Source: Hyphomicrobiales bacterium
GTDB lineage: Bacteria > Pseudomonadota > Alphaproteobacteria > Rhizobiales > Rhizobiaceae
Direction: 5' to 3'
Assembly: GCA_900471605.1 (NCBI GenBank)
Contig: UCEY01000018.1
Location: 1 to 59,243 of the forward strand
DNA: 59,243 nucleotides
Below, one piece after another: positions 18,307 to 26,938 of the stretch. Both the position numbers and the translations under genes were made by a program. Positions within the stretch are counted from its first letter, which is position 1, and each line of letters starts with the position of its first letter. The notes under the pieces were generated by a model. The model was not told the DNA's origin and did not search any database. It worked only from the letters and a program-made list of their open reading frames with translations.

Positions 18307-19671
18307 ATGAAGACCTTGGTTTCTTGCATACTTTTCTTTTTGTTGGCGGCGGTGGGCGCGGCGGCGGAATGTCCCCGGCCCGCCGACGGCAGTTTCAAGG
18401 CCGCCGCCAAAGCGCTTTTTGATTGTTCGAGCAGCCTGCCGCTCAAGGGCGCCGACGGGCAACGGAAATTCCAGATCCACTACGATTTCCCGCAGACCCT
18501 GCCGGACAACACACACCTGCCGTGGCTGGCGGTCGACCCGATGGCCGACCCGTCCGGCTATATGAAATCCATCCTTGCCTACGTGACCAAGGTGAACGCC
18601 CGGCCGGACATCGACTGGCGCATCGAGGACAACAAGGAAGAGCGGTGGTGCGACGCCCCGTGGTTCTACATGCTGCGCGAGCCGTTGCACGGCATGACCA
18701 GCGAGCGCTGGTCGCGTCCGAAGGAACTGCACGCGTTGCAGACCGACTGGGAGCAGAATTTCGCGGTCGGCATTTACAACGACGTCGCCTGCTACGGCTT
18801 CGGCCAGATCTGGGGGGACCCGGCGTTCCCGAAGACGCGCGGGTTCGCCTTTGCCGAGGGCGCGCTGGCGGCCAAGATGCTGTTTTCCTCCGCGACGCCT
18901 TCGCAGGTGCCGTTTCTTACGGGCTCGAAGGAATGGACGGTCGCCGCCAACAAGGACGGCAGCACGATGACCATGCGCCTCCTGCAACTCGACATCTCGG
19001 TCAAGGACAAGCGGTCGCCCAACGGCTGGTTCTTCGGGACCTTCATGTATGACGCGATGGAACCGGGCGACACGCCTTATCAGCGCCTTGTACCGGTAGG
19101 GCTGATCTGGGGCAGCGACCCCGGCCTGATTGCGAAATCCTACCTTGAGGCGGCGGCCACCGCCAAGGAAAGCTGGGTCAATCCCGCCGTCGCTTCCAAA
19201 TTCTTCGCCCTGCCCCGCCAGCACCTGGGATTGTTCGGGCGCGCCAACGGCCCGGTCGACAACCCCAAATCCGCCTGCATCACCTGCCATCAGCGGGCGA
19301 TGGACTGGGGCACCGCGGTGCTGCCGAACAGCCCGGAAGCGCGCCAAGCGGACGCGCTGCTGCCCGACGTGCCGTACGATCCCTACGACGACAACGCGGT
19401 CAAGGCGTATTTCCGCAACATCGGAAGCGCATCGCCGGTGCCGGACACCCAGTCCCTCGACTATGTGCTGCAGGTCTCCAAGGGGATCGCGGCGTTCCGC
19501 ATCTGGGTTCAGCAGAACTTTCCCGACGAGGCCGCCGCCACCACCGACGTCACGCCCTACCCGTTCAAGCCGGCGACAGCCGCTGCGCTGATGGCACCCC
19601 TGTCGAAGGCCCTGGCCGAGCCGGTCGCCGACGATGCGCGCGACATCACCGGGAAATTATTTGACAGGTGA
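18307..19671 (+). CDS. periplasmic protein with one c-type haem site
   Basis: 454 residues. A signal peptide (MKTLVSCILFFLLAAVGAAA) sends it to the periplasm. Cys324-Ile-Thr-Cys327-His328 is a CXXCH site for covalent haem c, set in a context (NPKSACITCHQRAMDWGTA) seen in large mono-haem proteins of unknown function. Tryptophan-rich segments (DWRIEDNKEERWCDAPWFY, YGFGQIWGD) fill the rest. No copper or flavin motif was seen, so the redox partner is unknown. Its stop overlaps a GTG of the following regulator gene (GTGA), hinting at coupling. The regulator may control this gene or sense the same signal; that is inference. Confidence 0.8.
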   Translation: MKTLVSCILFFLLAAVGAAAECPRPADGSFKAAAKALFDCSSSLPLKGADGQRKFQIHYDFPQTLPDNTHLPWLAVDPMADPSGYMKSILAYVTKVNARPDIDWRIEDNKEERWCDAPWFYMLREPLHGMTSERWSRPKELHALQTDWEQNFAVGIYNDVACYGFGQIWGDPAFPKTRGFAFAEGALAAKMLFSSATPSQVPFLTGSKEWTVAANKDGSTMTMRLLQLDISVKDKRSPNGWFFGTFMYDAMEPGDTPYQRLVPVGLIWGSDPGLIAKSYLEAAATAKESWVNPAVASKFFALPRQHLGLFGRANGPVDNPKSACITCHQRAMDWGTAVLPNSPEARQADALLPDVPYDPYDDNAVKAYFRNIGSASPVPDTQSLDYVLQVSKGIAAFRIWVQQNFPDEAAATTDVTPYPFKPATAAALMAPLSKALAEPVADDARDITGKLFDR

Positions 19672-19718
19672 CAGTGACGTTTGGTGTTGATGAAGCTCCG
19701 TTTGTGAGGACTACGGAC

Positions 19719-21308
19719 ATGCTCTCGCTCAACATCTTCGGGCGTTTTTCCCTGGTCGATGCCCAAGGCATCGACCGAAGTCCGAAAGGCTTGAAAGCGA
19801 GAGGCATCCTGGCCCTGCTGGCGCTGTCGCAACGCCATTGCCGCAGCCGAGCATGGCTGCAGGACAAGCTTTGGAGCGACCGCGAGACCAAGAAAGGGGC
19901 GGACAGCCTTCGGCAAACCCTGGTGGAGATCCGGCGGGCGCTTGGCCCCTACGCGGTCGTGCTGAAGGCGGACCGTGAGAACGTTGCGCTCGATCCGCGG
20001 CGCTTCATGGTGGTCCATAACCGGCCCGCCGACCAGCATGACTGGAACGACGAGAACGAGGTCTTCCAGGATCTGAATATCCCCGACCCCGAGTTCGAGG
20101 AGTGGATCCGGAACCAGCGGACGGCGCTGGCCGAAGGGCCTGCCGCACCCTTCCCTTCCCGACCGGCGCGTCACGCTCGCGCCGACCCGGCCATTTTCTG
20201 CCACTTCAGCAGCGACGCGCACCCTCGCAGCGAGGTCCTCAGCCGAAGCCTGGAGGCGTTGACGACCACGTCGTTGCTCGACTTCGACAGCTTCCAGATT
20301 TTTCCGCAAGCGTCGCCGGGGCCAAGACGCGAGCTGCGCTCGGGCGTTTCCGTCGCCATGGCGACGGCCACCTTGGCGCAGCAGACCCAGGTCTTTGTGA
20401 CCATCGCCCATCCCACCCACGGCAAGCGCTACTGGTCGCGCAGCTTCGTACTGGCGGGGGACGGGGCCTTCGATGAGGCCCGGGTTCTTTCGGTCTGCGG
20501 GGAAATCGTACAGGCTGTGCTGGCCACGTTGCGGGAACGCGAGGATGAGCTTGGCCTGAAGGACTCCGCCGCCCTGCTCGCAAACCACGGCCGGAGCCTG
20601 CTGTTCCGGTTCGACAAGGCCAGCCTGCGCCAGGGCGACCGCTATCTGCAACTCGCCTACGACCTTGAACCCAGGCCGCAATATCTCGCCTGGCGGGCGT
20701 TCTTGCGGAACATGGCGAATTTTCAGCACCGCTCCTCCGGCTTTCTGGACGATCACGTCGAACTGGAGACCCTGGCGCAGGAAGCTGTCCGCCAAGCCTC
20801 CGGCAGCGCCAGCACCTTGGCGATCGGCGCCCATATCGAGTACCTTTGCGCAGGCTCGCCGCGTACATCGCTCCGTCTGGCCCAACGCGCCGTCAGGATC
20901 GATCCCCTGAACGCAATCACCTACGCCATCCTGTCGAACACCGAACTGGTGCTGGACAAGCGGGAAGACAGCCGCCGGTCGGCGATTATGGCCCTGAATC
21001 TGGCCGGGTCGGGCGAGCAGCGCGCGTTCATCGAATTTTTCGGCTGCATGTCGGCCGCAGCGTTGGGCGACTATGAATCCGCCGTCGACCATGCCAAGGC
21101 TTCGCTGTTCCTTCGCCCCTCCTTCGTCGCCCCGATGCGTTACCTCGTCGCCCTCTACACGCAGATGGGAAAGAGCAAGGAGCTGGCGCAGGCCGTCCAG
21201 TGCCTGAGACGCGTCGAGTCCGAGTTCCATCCCAGCTGGTTCCTGAAGGAGGACTACCCCGTGACCACCATGCGCCGGATCCGCCTAATCGAAGCCGTCG
21301 CCCGATAA
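19719..21308 (+). CDS. SARP/BTAD-like transcriptional regulator with TPR-like C-terminus
   Basis: 529 residues from ATG 19719 (GAGGA 8 bases upstream). An in-frame GTG at 19668 overlaps the previous stop and would add 17 residues. Residues 1-95 resemble the winged-helix DNA-binding domain of SARP-type activators: MLSLNIFGRFSLVDAQG, then GLKARGILALLALS, SRAWLQDKLWSDRETKKGAD and LRQTLVEIRRAL. The middle (~140-290) looks like the adenylate-cyclase-associated or TolB-like sensory segment seen in rhizobial relatives (HPRSEVLSRSLEALTTTSLL, YWSRSFVLAGDG). The C-terminus consists of helical repeats (AQRAVRIDPLNAITYAILS, DYESAVDHAKASLFLRPSFV), TPR-like. It probably regulates the haem protein gene it is attached to. 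Confidence 0.82.
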   Translation: MLSLNIFGRFSLVDAQGIDRSPKGLKARGILALLALSQRHCRSRAWLQDKLWSDRETKKGADSLRQTLVEIRRALGPYAVVLKADRENVALDPRRFMVVHNRPADQHDWNDENEVFQDLNIPDPEFEEWIRNQRTALAEGPAAPFPSRPARHARADPAIFCHFSSDAHPRSEVLSRSLEALTTTSLLDFDSFQIFPQASPGPRRELRSGVSVAMATATLAQQTQVFVTIAHPTHGKRYWSRSFVLAGDGAFDEARVLSVCGEIVQAVLATLREREDELGLKDSAALLANHGRSLLFRFDKASLRQGDRYLQLAYDLEPRPQYLAWRAFLRNMANFQHRSSGFLDDHVELETLAQEAVRQASGSASTLAIGAHIEYLCAGSPRTSLRLAQRAVRIDPLNAITYAILSNTELVLDKREDSRRSAIMALNLAGSGEQRAFIEFFGCMSAAALGDYESAVDHAKASLFLRPSFVAPMRYLVALYTQMGKSKELAQAVQCLRRVESEFHPSWFLKEDYPVTTMRRIRLIEAVAR

Positions 21309-21383
21309 GGAGCCGGAGTCGATTCACGCTGGAATCACGATCGGGGGCTACGCCTGCTCATCCATACCGACTGGAGGGTGACC

Positions 21384-21599
21384 ATGGATTATCACGAACA
21401 TATTGCTCAACATCTTGAAACGGCCCTGCTGCTCTCTAACAAACAGGGGCAAAGGTCGATGCTCGCCTATCTGATCGAGCTGGCGATCCTTGAAAACAGC
21501 GACCAGGTCAAACCCATGGAGCCGAAGGGGCGCCCCGAAAGGCCACAGAACACATTCTCGGCAAAACCGCTCGCGGTTCCGCCATTAGCGCTCGCCTAA
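21384..21599 (+). CDS. hypothetical protein, 71 aa (small paralogue A)
   Basis: ATG at 21384 follows GGAGG by 6 bases; the upstream GTG at 21378 abuts the ribosome site. The core HLETALLLSNKQGQRSMLAY and LIELAILENSD resembles that of the protein at 22107-22310 (MLDYLISMAVTETND), so the two are paralogues. The C-terminal tail is proline rich and probably disordered. No known domain. It lies 75 bases after the SARP-like regulator and may be part of that transcript. Confidence 0.6.
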   Translation: MDYHEHIAQHLETALLLSNKQGQRSMLAYLIELAILENSDQVKPMEPKGRPERPQNTFSAKPLAVPPLALA

Positions 21600-22106
21600 G
21601 GTGATATCACCCCTTGCTGGCTTCCGGGGGGGCCGAGCCTGCCGGGCGGGGTTGGCGCAGTGCAATATCACTGCAGTTCCGTCCGGCAGGACCGAAACCG
21701 GCTCCAAGCCGCCGGCGATGCGAAGACTGCTAGTCTTTCGGCGTTGATGACAAGGTTGGCTGGGGGTGTCAAATTCCAAGCTACGAAATGCCCATACCTT
21801 GGGGGAGCCCGCTCCGGCGGGCTTTCCTCATTGCCGCATCAGTGAGACTTGCGACTTGCCAGACCGACGCGAGCCTTTTACCGCGATGGCTATCGGCCCA
21901 CTGCTCAGCTGGGTTCCACGCGTTTCCGGGCGGGAATAGGTGACGGACTTCAACGCCCGGCGAACATCAGCAGCATCCATACGCTTTCTGTGCAGTCAGC
22001 ACTTCACCAGCGCATGCTCTCTGACAAAATACCACCACAGGTAAAGATTATGAATTGAAAAATACAACCCAGCCTGTAGCATGGAGCGGGCCGAACGGGG
22101 GTCACT
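21600..22106. other. intergenic region with a terminator
   Basis: 507 bases without a supported gene. A terminator-like hairpin lies at 21804-21825. Short frames on both strands (21585-21779 minus, 21660-21845 plus, 21849-22058 plus) have no ribosome site or recognisable product. Confidence 0.4.
21804..21825 (+). terminator. terminator-like hairpin
   Basis: AGCCCGC (21804-21810), loop TCCG, GCGGGCT (21815-21821), then TTCC. Perfect 7-bp GC-rich stem with a weak T tract; probably ends the transcript of the gene at 21384. Confidence 0.6.
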
Positions 22107-22310
22107 ATGCCCATGCCAAATAGAAAAATACCTCACAACTCCAGCGACAAAGAGCAGCTTGGGTACATCATGCAGATGCTAATCGAGCTCGCAGACATTG
22201 CCCGCAACCACGACTTCACGATGCTCGACTATCTGATCAGCATGGCGGTGACCGAAACAAACGACATTCTGCGTGGCGCGAGGCCCACTACACCTTTGCC
22301 TCCCGCTTAG
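22107..22310 (+). CDS. hypothetical protein, 67 aa (small paralogue B)
   Basis: Starts MPMPNRKIPHNSSDKEQ at 22107 (ATG at 22113 is an alternative). The helical core QMLIELADIARNHDF-TMLDYLISMAVTETND matches the protein at 21384-21599. Such short proteins with a YLI.MA..E motif appear in several rhizobial replicons, but I know no function. Its last 23 bases overlap the convergent HNH nuclease gene. Confidence 0.55.
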   Translation: MPMPNRKIPHNSSDKEQLGYIMQMLIELADIARNHDFTMLDYLISMAVTETNDILRGARPTTPLPPA

Positions 22311-22611
22311 GCAGACCCGCCCGATACGTCATGTATTGAAGAACCGACATGTCTCCGCGCTTGAAATTGCACAAACGACACGCAAGAACCAGGTTTTCAG
22401 CTTTGAAGAGTCCGCCGTCGCGACGGGTAACAACATGATCCAGGCTGGGACGCTTGCCGGGCTTTGCACTGCTCAACGGCGCTTGACACCACACGCACAA
22501 CGGCAGGTCTCTGTCGTACACCTGCATTCTGATCTCACGCCGCTCATCAGGCGTCAGGAAATCGTGTTTCGCCTGCAGACCGCGTTTCTTCCTAGGGCAC
22601 CTTCGGCTCAT
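22288..22611 (-). CDS. HNH endonuclease, small
   Basis: 107 residues. The zinc-bracketed HNH fold is clear: CVWC (about residues 39-42), the catalytic LDHVVTRRDGG, then ENLVLACRLCNFKRGD. These nucleases cut DNA using one metal ion, and the short form is typical of phage and mobile-element genes. The N-terminus is basic (MSRRCPRKKRG). No methylase or partner is adjacent. Convergent overlap with the small plus-strand gene suggests recent packing of mobile DNA. Target is unknown. Confidence 0.85.
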   Translation of the reverse strand: MSRRCPRKKRGLQAKHDFLTPDERREIRMQVYDRDLPLCVWCQAPLSSAKPGKRPSLDHVVTRRDGGLFKAENLVLACRLCNFKRGDMSVLQYMTYRAGLPKREAKV

Positions 22612-22874
22612 CTATCCACACCGCCACATCCGAAAGATGTGCGATTGGAATACACAATCTCTATGTGTTTAGCAGTTTGCAACGAGCAGCTCATCGATGT
22701 TCCAAGCATGCGGGGCTTCATCAGGATCCGGCGCACGTTTTCCCGATCGCCGGAAGAGGAAAAGGCCCCTTCTGCCTTCAGGCACGCCGTTGACCAGGAT
22801 GCTTCAGAGAGACGGGTCGCTCACTGATTCCACATTGGAATTCGAACGCACCGTTGATTAAATTCCGAACGGAC

Positions 22875-23282
22875 TCAAGCGGCTTTGGGCTTCGGTTTGG
22901 GAGCTGCGGCCGGAGCGGTTGGCATTGGAGCATGTTTGGCAGTCGGCGCGGCATTGCACCCCTTGCTCATCATAGCAGATTGGATCGCTTGCACCTTGCC
23001 CTTGGCAACTGATACCTGTCCCTCCTTGTCCCCGCCGAACGTCGATGACATCGGAACGCCGATCAAGAACACGCCAAATGCATCACCGGTTGCGGCATCA
23101 TGCTGTTGCTTGGAAACCGCAGCAAGAGCCGTCTGCTCCTTGATCATCTCCTGGCCCAGTTGCTCACACGTAAGGTTTGTGTACGCGGCCATCGGAATGT
23201 CAGCCGGAACAATTGCATCCGGTCGCTTTGCGCACGATGAAACCGCCAGCGCAAGAGCTGGCGCCACAAAATAAGCCCTCAT
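22875..23282 (-). CDS. predicted lipoprotein, 135 aa
   Basis: Start at 23282 (GGGGGA upstream) gives a lipoprotein signal: MRAYFVAPALALAVSSCAKR with lipobox AVSSC, so the mature protein begins at Cys17. The frame extends to 23522 but the extra residues are implausible. The body includes YTNLTCEQLGQEMIKEQTAL and AVSKQQHDAATGDAFGVFLI, recalling small rhizobial lipoproteins with a GVF/LIGVP hydrophobic patch. It ends in a low-complexity Pro/Ala/Lys tail (PAAAPKPKPKAA), possibly for binding the cell wall. Function unknown. Confidence 0.75.
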   Translation of the reverse strand: MRAYFVAPALALAVSSCAKRPDAIVPADIPMAAYTNLTCEQLGQEMIKEQTALAAVSKQQHDAATGDAFGVFLIGVPMSSTFGGDKEGQVSVAKGKVQAIQSAMMSKGCNAAPTAKHAPMPTAPAAAPKPKPKAA

Positions 23283-23383
23283 AAATTCCCCCATATTACC
23301 CGTATGAGGATAAGCATGATTCATGCCAGAAGTGGAAGTGCCGGCGATGCAACAGCAGCCGAATGCAGCAAAGGGTTTCAAGC

Positions 23384-23518
23384 CTACTGGCCTCGCCTGT
23401 GGGAGCTCTCCCGCCGTTGTTTTTGTTTGGCCTCCCACCAAAGCCGGACTTCCTTCAAAATTGCCGGCACAACAGGGATGGCCACGGCAGCTAACATCAA
23501 CCAGTCCGTCTTCGTCAT
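23384..23518 (-). CDS. possible small membrane protein, 44 aa
   Basis: Short frame MTKTDWLMLAAVAIPVVPAI followed by a basic tail (LKEVRLWWEAKQKQRRESSH). One TM helix (about 6-22) with a charged cytoplasmic end gives a sensible topology, and a GGAG lies about 10 bases upstream. It sits 102 bases before the lipoprotein gene on the same strand. Small size leaves real doubt. Confidence 0.4.
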   Translation of the reverse strand: MTKTDWLMLAAVAIPVVPAILKEVRLWWEAKQKQRRESSHRRGQ

Positions 23519-23875
23519 GCAATCAATCTCCGGTAAGGAGTTTCAACGCCATCAGAATATCATAGCGACGGTTACCGGGGATGATTGCCGCAACGAGGAT
23601 CAGACTGTTTTGATAGGGGGCGCACGGACTGGCCGTCAACTTTACATTCGTTGCCTTCGGCGGAATCTAGGTTTGGCGGCTGTTCGCCGTGAAGATCGTT
23701 TCCCATCAACCGGCTGCTCACCTTCCGCTGAGCAGTTGACGCAAAGCTGATCATGCCTAGACCCTGATGCGGCGCCCACTACGGGGGCCGATTACGCTTC
23801 CCGCCCCACGTAATAGAATGGCAACGACGGTTTCGCGCATCGTCGCTGAACATCGCCGGAATATGGAGACCTTTC
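23519..23875. other. intergenic region
   Basis: 357 bases with no supported gene. A 60-codon frame at 23572-23754 (minus) has no recognisable product. The promoter of the gene at 23876 should be here. Confidence 0.35.
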
Positions 23876-25225
23876 ATGCCAACCAGCCATGACCTCAAAG
23901 GTCTGATGAAGTTCCTTGCCAGGGAAGAGTGGCGCGAATGCTTCGACGAGGTGTTCTACGACCATTTCGGACCGGTGCTGGATGCCGGCGACATGGACTT
24001 CGAGGACATTGCCGAGATCCTCGGCGAGGTTTGGACCATGACGCTCTGGGGCTGCGCCTTCGAGGATTTCCTGACCCAAGACTTCGAGGTCGAGGGCGGC
24101 AACATCGTCGACGAATATCTCAAACGGCGCGGCTGGAAAGAAAATGCCCAGGCAAAAGCCTACATGAAGGCGCTACGCGTTTCCGTCATGAGCCTTTACG
24201 AGGTCAGTGAGATCGTGCCGGGCAAGTCGCTCGTCGCGCGCGACCTCATTCGCGGTGGCGTGCCGATCGCCGTCGGTGAGGGAACAGCGACGAAGACGCT
24301 AAAGCAATGGGACCGGATCGCCGCCCGCATTGTGCCTCTCATGGGGAAAAATGTGTTCGCCGGAGGGCTTCTGCCGTTTACGCCGCAGGCCACCGATGCG
24401 CTGTTCGATGGCCTGCGGCAGATGTTCGGCAACAAGAATGCGAAGAAGCTGCCGGTCATCAAAGACGAGGAACTTCAGGCCGCGGCCTCCATGTTCACGC
24501 TTTCATGGCTGTTCGATACGCTTGAGCACGCCATGGGGCTGCCCTCGATGCAGAACGCGGATGGTGAGGAACTCATATTCCACGACGTCAGGTTTCCGCT
24601 CGCCTCCGGAGTTACCCAGAAGGATATTGCCGCACGGGTGAGCAACATTCCCGGCCTGTCGCCGGAAAACGTAAAATTCTGGAACTGGCTTGAGCAAAAG
24701 CCGAAGCATGGCGCCGGCAAGCGCACTGGACCGTCCTTCGAGACCACGATGGACAACGGCGCACGCGTGCTGGGAAACATAGAGTTAAAGGGAAAATTCC
24801 TCCATCTTTCGACCAACTCGGCCGAACGCGCTCAAATTGGAACGAAGTTGATCCAGGAGGCTCTCGGGGATCTCGTCCGCGCGCCGCTTACCGAAATCCG
24901 CACTGTCGAACAAATGATGGCCGAGCGGCCGGCCCGTGATAGGGAAGCCCCTGCACCTGAACTCCCGCCCGAAATTGCCGAGCAGGTCGTTCACCAGTTC
25001 ATGGACCGGCAATATCGTGAAACTCTTGATCAGCCGGTCGGCATGCTCGGCAATAAGACGCCGCGTCAGGCCGCAAAAACAGCCACCGGCCGTGAGAAGG
25101 TCGCCGAATGGCTCAAATACCTCGAAAACCAGTCGTCCCGGCAACCCGACCCAGCAGACCCCATGGCAACATACAGTTTCGAGTGGATGTGGCACGAACT
25201 AGGCGTCGTCGATCTGCGCCAATAA
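23876..25225 (+). CDS. hypothetical protein, 449 aa
   Basis: No firm family. The N-terminal half is helical and acidic (MKFLAREEWRECFDEVFYDH, MDFEDIAEILGE). The middle has RDLIRGGVPIAVGEGTATKT and GLSPENVKFWNWLEQ, followed by NGARVLGNIELKGKFLHLST, which looks like a small beta-barrel. The C-terminus carries LGNKTPRQAAKTATGREKVA-EWLKYLE, a module I associate with the end of SEC-C-type and other accessory proteins. No signal peptide or TM segments. It occurs in a patchwork region with nucleases and recombinases. Its end overlaps the next, convergent gene by 113 bases, probably because that gene is truncated. Confidence 0.75.
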   Translation: MPTSHDLKGLMKFLAREEWRECFDEVFYDHFGPVLDAGDMDFEDIAEILGEVWTMTLWGCAFEDFLTQDFEVEGGNIVDEYLKRRGWKENAQAKAYMKALRVSVMSLYEVSEIVPGKSLVARDLIRGGVPIAVGEGTATKTLKQWDRIAARIVPLMGKNVFAGGLLPFTPQATDALFDGLRQMFGNKNAKKLPVIKDEELQAAASMFTLSWLFDTLEHAMGLPSMQNADGEELIFHDVRFPLASGVTQKDIAARVSNIPGLSPENVKFWNWLEQKPKHGAGKRTGPSFETTMDNGARVLGNIELKGKFLHLSTNSAERAQIGTKLIQEALGDLVRAPLTEIRTVEQMMAERPARDREAPAPELPPEIAEQVVHQFMDRQYRETLDQPVGMLGNKTPRQAAKTATGREKVAEWLKYLENQSSRQPDPADPMATYSFEWMWHELGVVDLRQ

Positions 25226-25874
25226 CCCCTACCGTATATCCGTGTCCCAATAATGTACCGAGGCCCTGATGCACTGTGCGCATACCGTGGATCGTTTCTG
25301 GTGAGACACCGCTAAGCATGTGAAACTCAGACATGGAGCGGCTGAGTTCGACTTCGATGTTGTCATAGTTCAGTGTCCCCGCCCCGGCTCGATCGACGAG
25401 CAGAGCGCATATTGGATCGACAATACCTTGTCCCAAGCGTTTGTGAAACATCGTCACCCGCAGGTGGTCCTTGTTCCGATCATCTAGCAGATAGCCCCGT
25501 AGTCCTATGCCGGATGGCTTGTCTTCAAACCTCGTCACGGGCGAAGCGCGATCAAAACGAGCTTTACCTAACGCTCGATCATCGAACTCTACCCAGGCGA
25601 CTTTAGAAGGAAGCTTTACCTCCCCGAGGATCGCCAGAGCGGGCAAGATCGGTTCGTCTGCCTCCTCAGTGAAAGCCTCATGTAGGGTATCCGCATAAGC
25701 GGCAGCCAAATGGTCGAGAAGGTACACCTTTCCCTGCTGCAACGCATCAAGCGCGTATTCGCGGAAGGACCTAAGGTGCTCAGACGGTGCAAAGTGCCAG
25801 ACGATGTCGTCAGGAGCTGTTGACTTGCCTGCAAGGGACGATCCGTACATTGAGATCAATGATTTATAGAGCAC
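25113..25874 (-). CDS. hypothetical protein, probably truncated at its C-terminus
   Basis: 253 residues as read. The first ~200 look like genuine protein (MLYKSLISMYGSSLAGKS, DDIVWHFAPSEHLRSF, LLDHLAAAYADTLHEAF, VAWVEFDDRALGKARFD). The rest (GADRRRLVRATSTRNC...) runs antisense through the end of the convergent gene and has a different character. So the original 3' part was likely replaced by the neighbour. No motif gives a function. It may be a mobile-element or plasmid gene fragment. Confidence 0.55.
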   Translation of the reverse strand: MLYKSLISMYGSSLAGKSTAPDDIVWHFAPSEHLRSFREYALDALQQGKVYLLDHLAAAYADTLHEAFTEEADEPILPALAILGEVKLPSKVAWVEFDDRALGKARFDRASPVTRFEDKPSGIGLRGYLLDDRNKDHLRVTMFHKRLGQGIVDPICALLVDRAGAGTLNYDNIEVELSRSMSEFHMLSGVSPETIHGMRTVHQGLGTLLGHGYTVGVIGADRRRLVRATSTRNCMLPWGLLGRVAGTTGFRGI

Positions 25875-25975
25875 TTCGTGTCCTTAGAACTGTTCCCTCT
25901 GGTCGACCCGCTTTTGAGCAAGCGGGTTCCGACCACCATCCCAGCTAGCGTGTATGAACGTGGAGCCACGGCGTG

Positions 25976-26887
25976 TTAGCATTTGAACGAATTCTCACGA
26001 TGCCATTTCAGAAATTGAGGATGAGGTCGCTCATGGATACCCGCTGGCACGATCGCTCTTCCGGTCTTGTTGATGAGACCATGGATGCTGTCGCGGTCAT
26101 TTGCGTGACGAGAAACCAGAACCTCGAGATCATCCGACAAGCCGATAAGGCCGCGATCGAACATCCAATGAGCGGTGCCAGAAAGCGCGATGCCGTTCGA
26201 TAGAATGTCAGGGCCGTTCGCTTCAACGGGGCGGATGTGGGCCGCATCGACCTCTGCGCGGCCGCCGCCATTGATCAGCTTCAATCCTGTTATCGCGCAT
26301 CGTTTGTCGTAGGCCTGCAAGATCAATCGGCGAAACAGCCGATCGCGGACGATACGCGACGAAAGCTGTGTGACCCGCACCCTTTCCTCTTCGAACATAA
26401 AAGGAGCTTGAATGCCGTCCGAGAAGCCGGCTCCCGTTGGCGTGTCTGTCGCCTCGCCCGATCGCGGAAGCTCTGGCTGACCCTCCGCCAGACCAATCGA
26501 CAGAATGCGATTGAAGTCTACCGCTGAGATCGGCCGCACGGCTGCTTGCGCCCTTCCCGAAATCCGTCCCGCATCGTTGAGCACTCCGCGCTCGATCACA
26601 CCCTCTGGCCCGCTGAAGGGAACGGCGTTGACGAAATCAAGATAGCTGCCGGGTTCGATCAGAGCCAGATACATCCCGGGCGCTTTGGGATCCGGAATGA
26701 CCTGCGCGACTTTGGCCACCGCGAAATATCCGCGCGTCGCCGCAACCTTTCGTGGCTCGTAATAGATAACCCAGTCCCCGACGCAGGCTTGAACGCGACT
26801 GAGATACTGGCTCGGAAACTGATACTGCTCTGCCGGGCTGTCATCGTAGATCGAATCTGTGCGGTGAATGAAAACCCCGAATCCCAT
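25976..26887 (-). CDS. HNH nuclease with N-terminal ligand-binding-like domain
   Basis: 303 residues. The C-terminal ~120 residues are an HNH_2-type nuclease: RLFRRLILQAYDKRCAITGL, VDAAHIRPVEANGPD, NGIALSGTAHWMFDRGLIGL. The N-terminal part (PSQYLSRVQACVGDWVIYYE, GYFAVAKVAQVIPD) resembles an EVE/PUA-like or SRA-like domain that could read modified bases, by analogy to modification-dependent restriction enzymes. That domain call is tentative. It is divergent from the serine recombinase with 51 bases between. A possible defence gene carried on the mobile patch; no methyltransferase is nearby. Confidence 0.85.
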   Translation of the reverse strand: MGFGVFIHRTDSIYDDSPAEQYQFPSQYLSRVQACVGDWVIYYEPRKVAATRGYFAVAKVAQVIPDPKAPGMYLALIEPGSYLDFVNAVPFSGPEGVIERGVLNDAGRISGRAQAAVRPISAVDFNRILSIGLAEGQPELPRSGEATDTPTGAGFSDGIQAPFMFEEERVRVTQLSSRIVRDRLFRRLILQAYDKRCAITGLKLINGGGRAEVDAAHIRPVEANGPDILSNGIALSGTAHWMFDRGLIGLSDDLEVLVSRHANDRDSIHGLINKTGRAIVPAGIHERPHPQFLKWHRENSFKC

Positions 26888-26938
26888 ACTCGATCTCTAC
26901 CATGGTGACTGCGATTCAAACCAGGGAGAACGTTCACT

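Noticed and set aside
18088..19347. Minus-strand frame of 419 codons opposite the haem protein gene
   Set aside because: Shadow of a gene with signal peptide and CXXCH site; no ribosome site.
19557..21230. Long minus-strand open frame (557 codons) opposite the SARP-like regulator
   Set aside because: Arg/Gly/Gln-rich, no known motif, fully antisense to a clearly conserved gene; typical shadow frame in GC-rich DNA.
23304..23750. Plus-strand frame of 148 codons
   Set aside because: No ribosome site, cysteine- and arginine-rich nonsense composition; the minus strand offers a better small-protein reading at 23384-23518.
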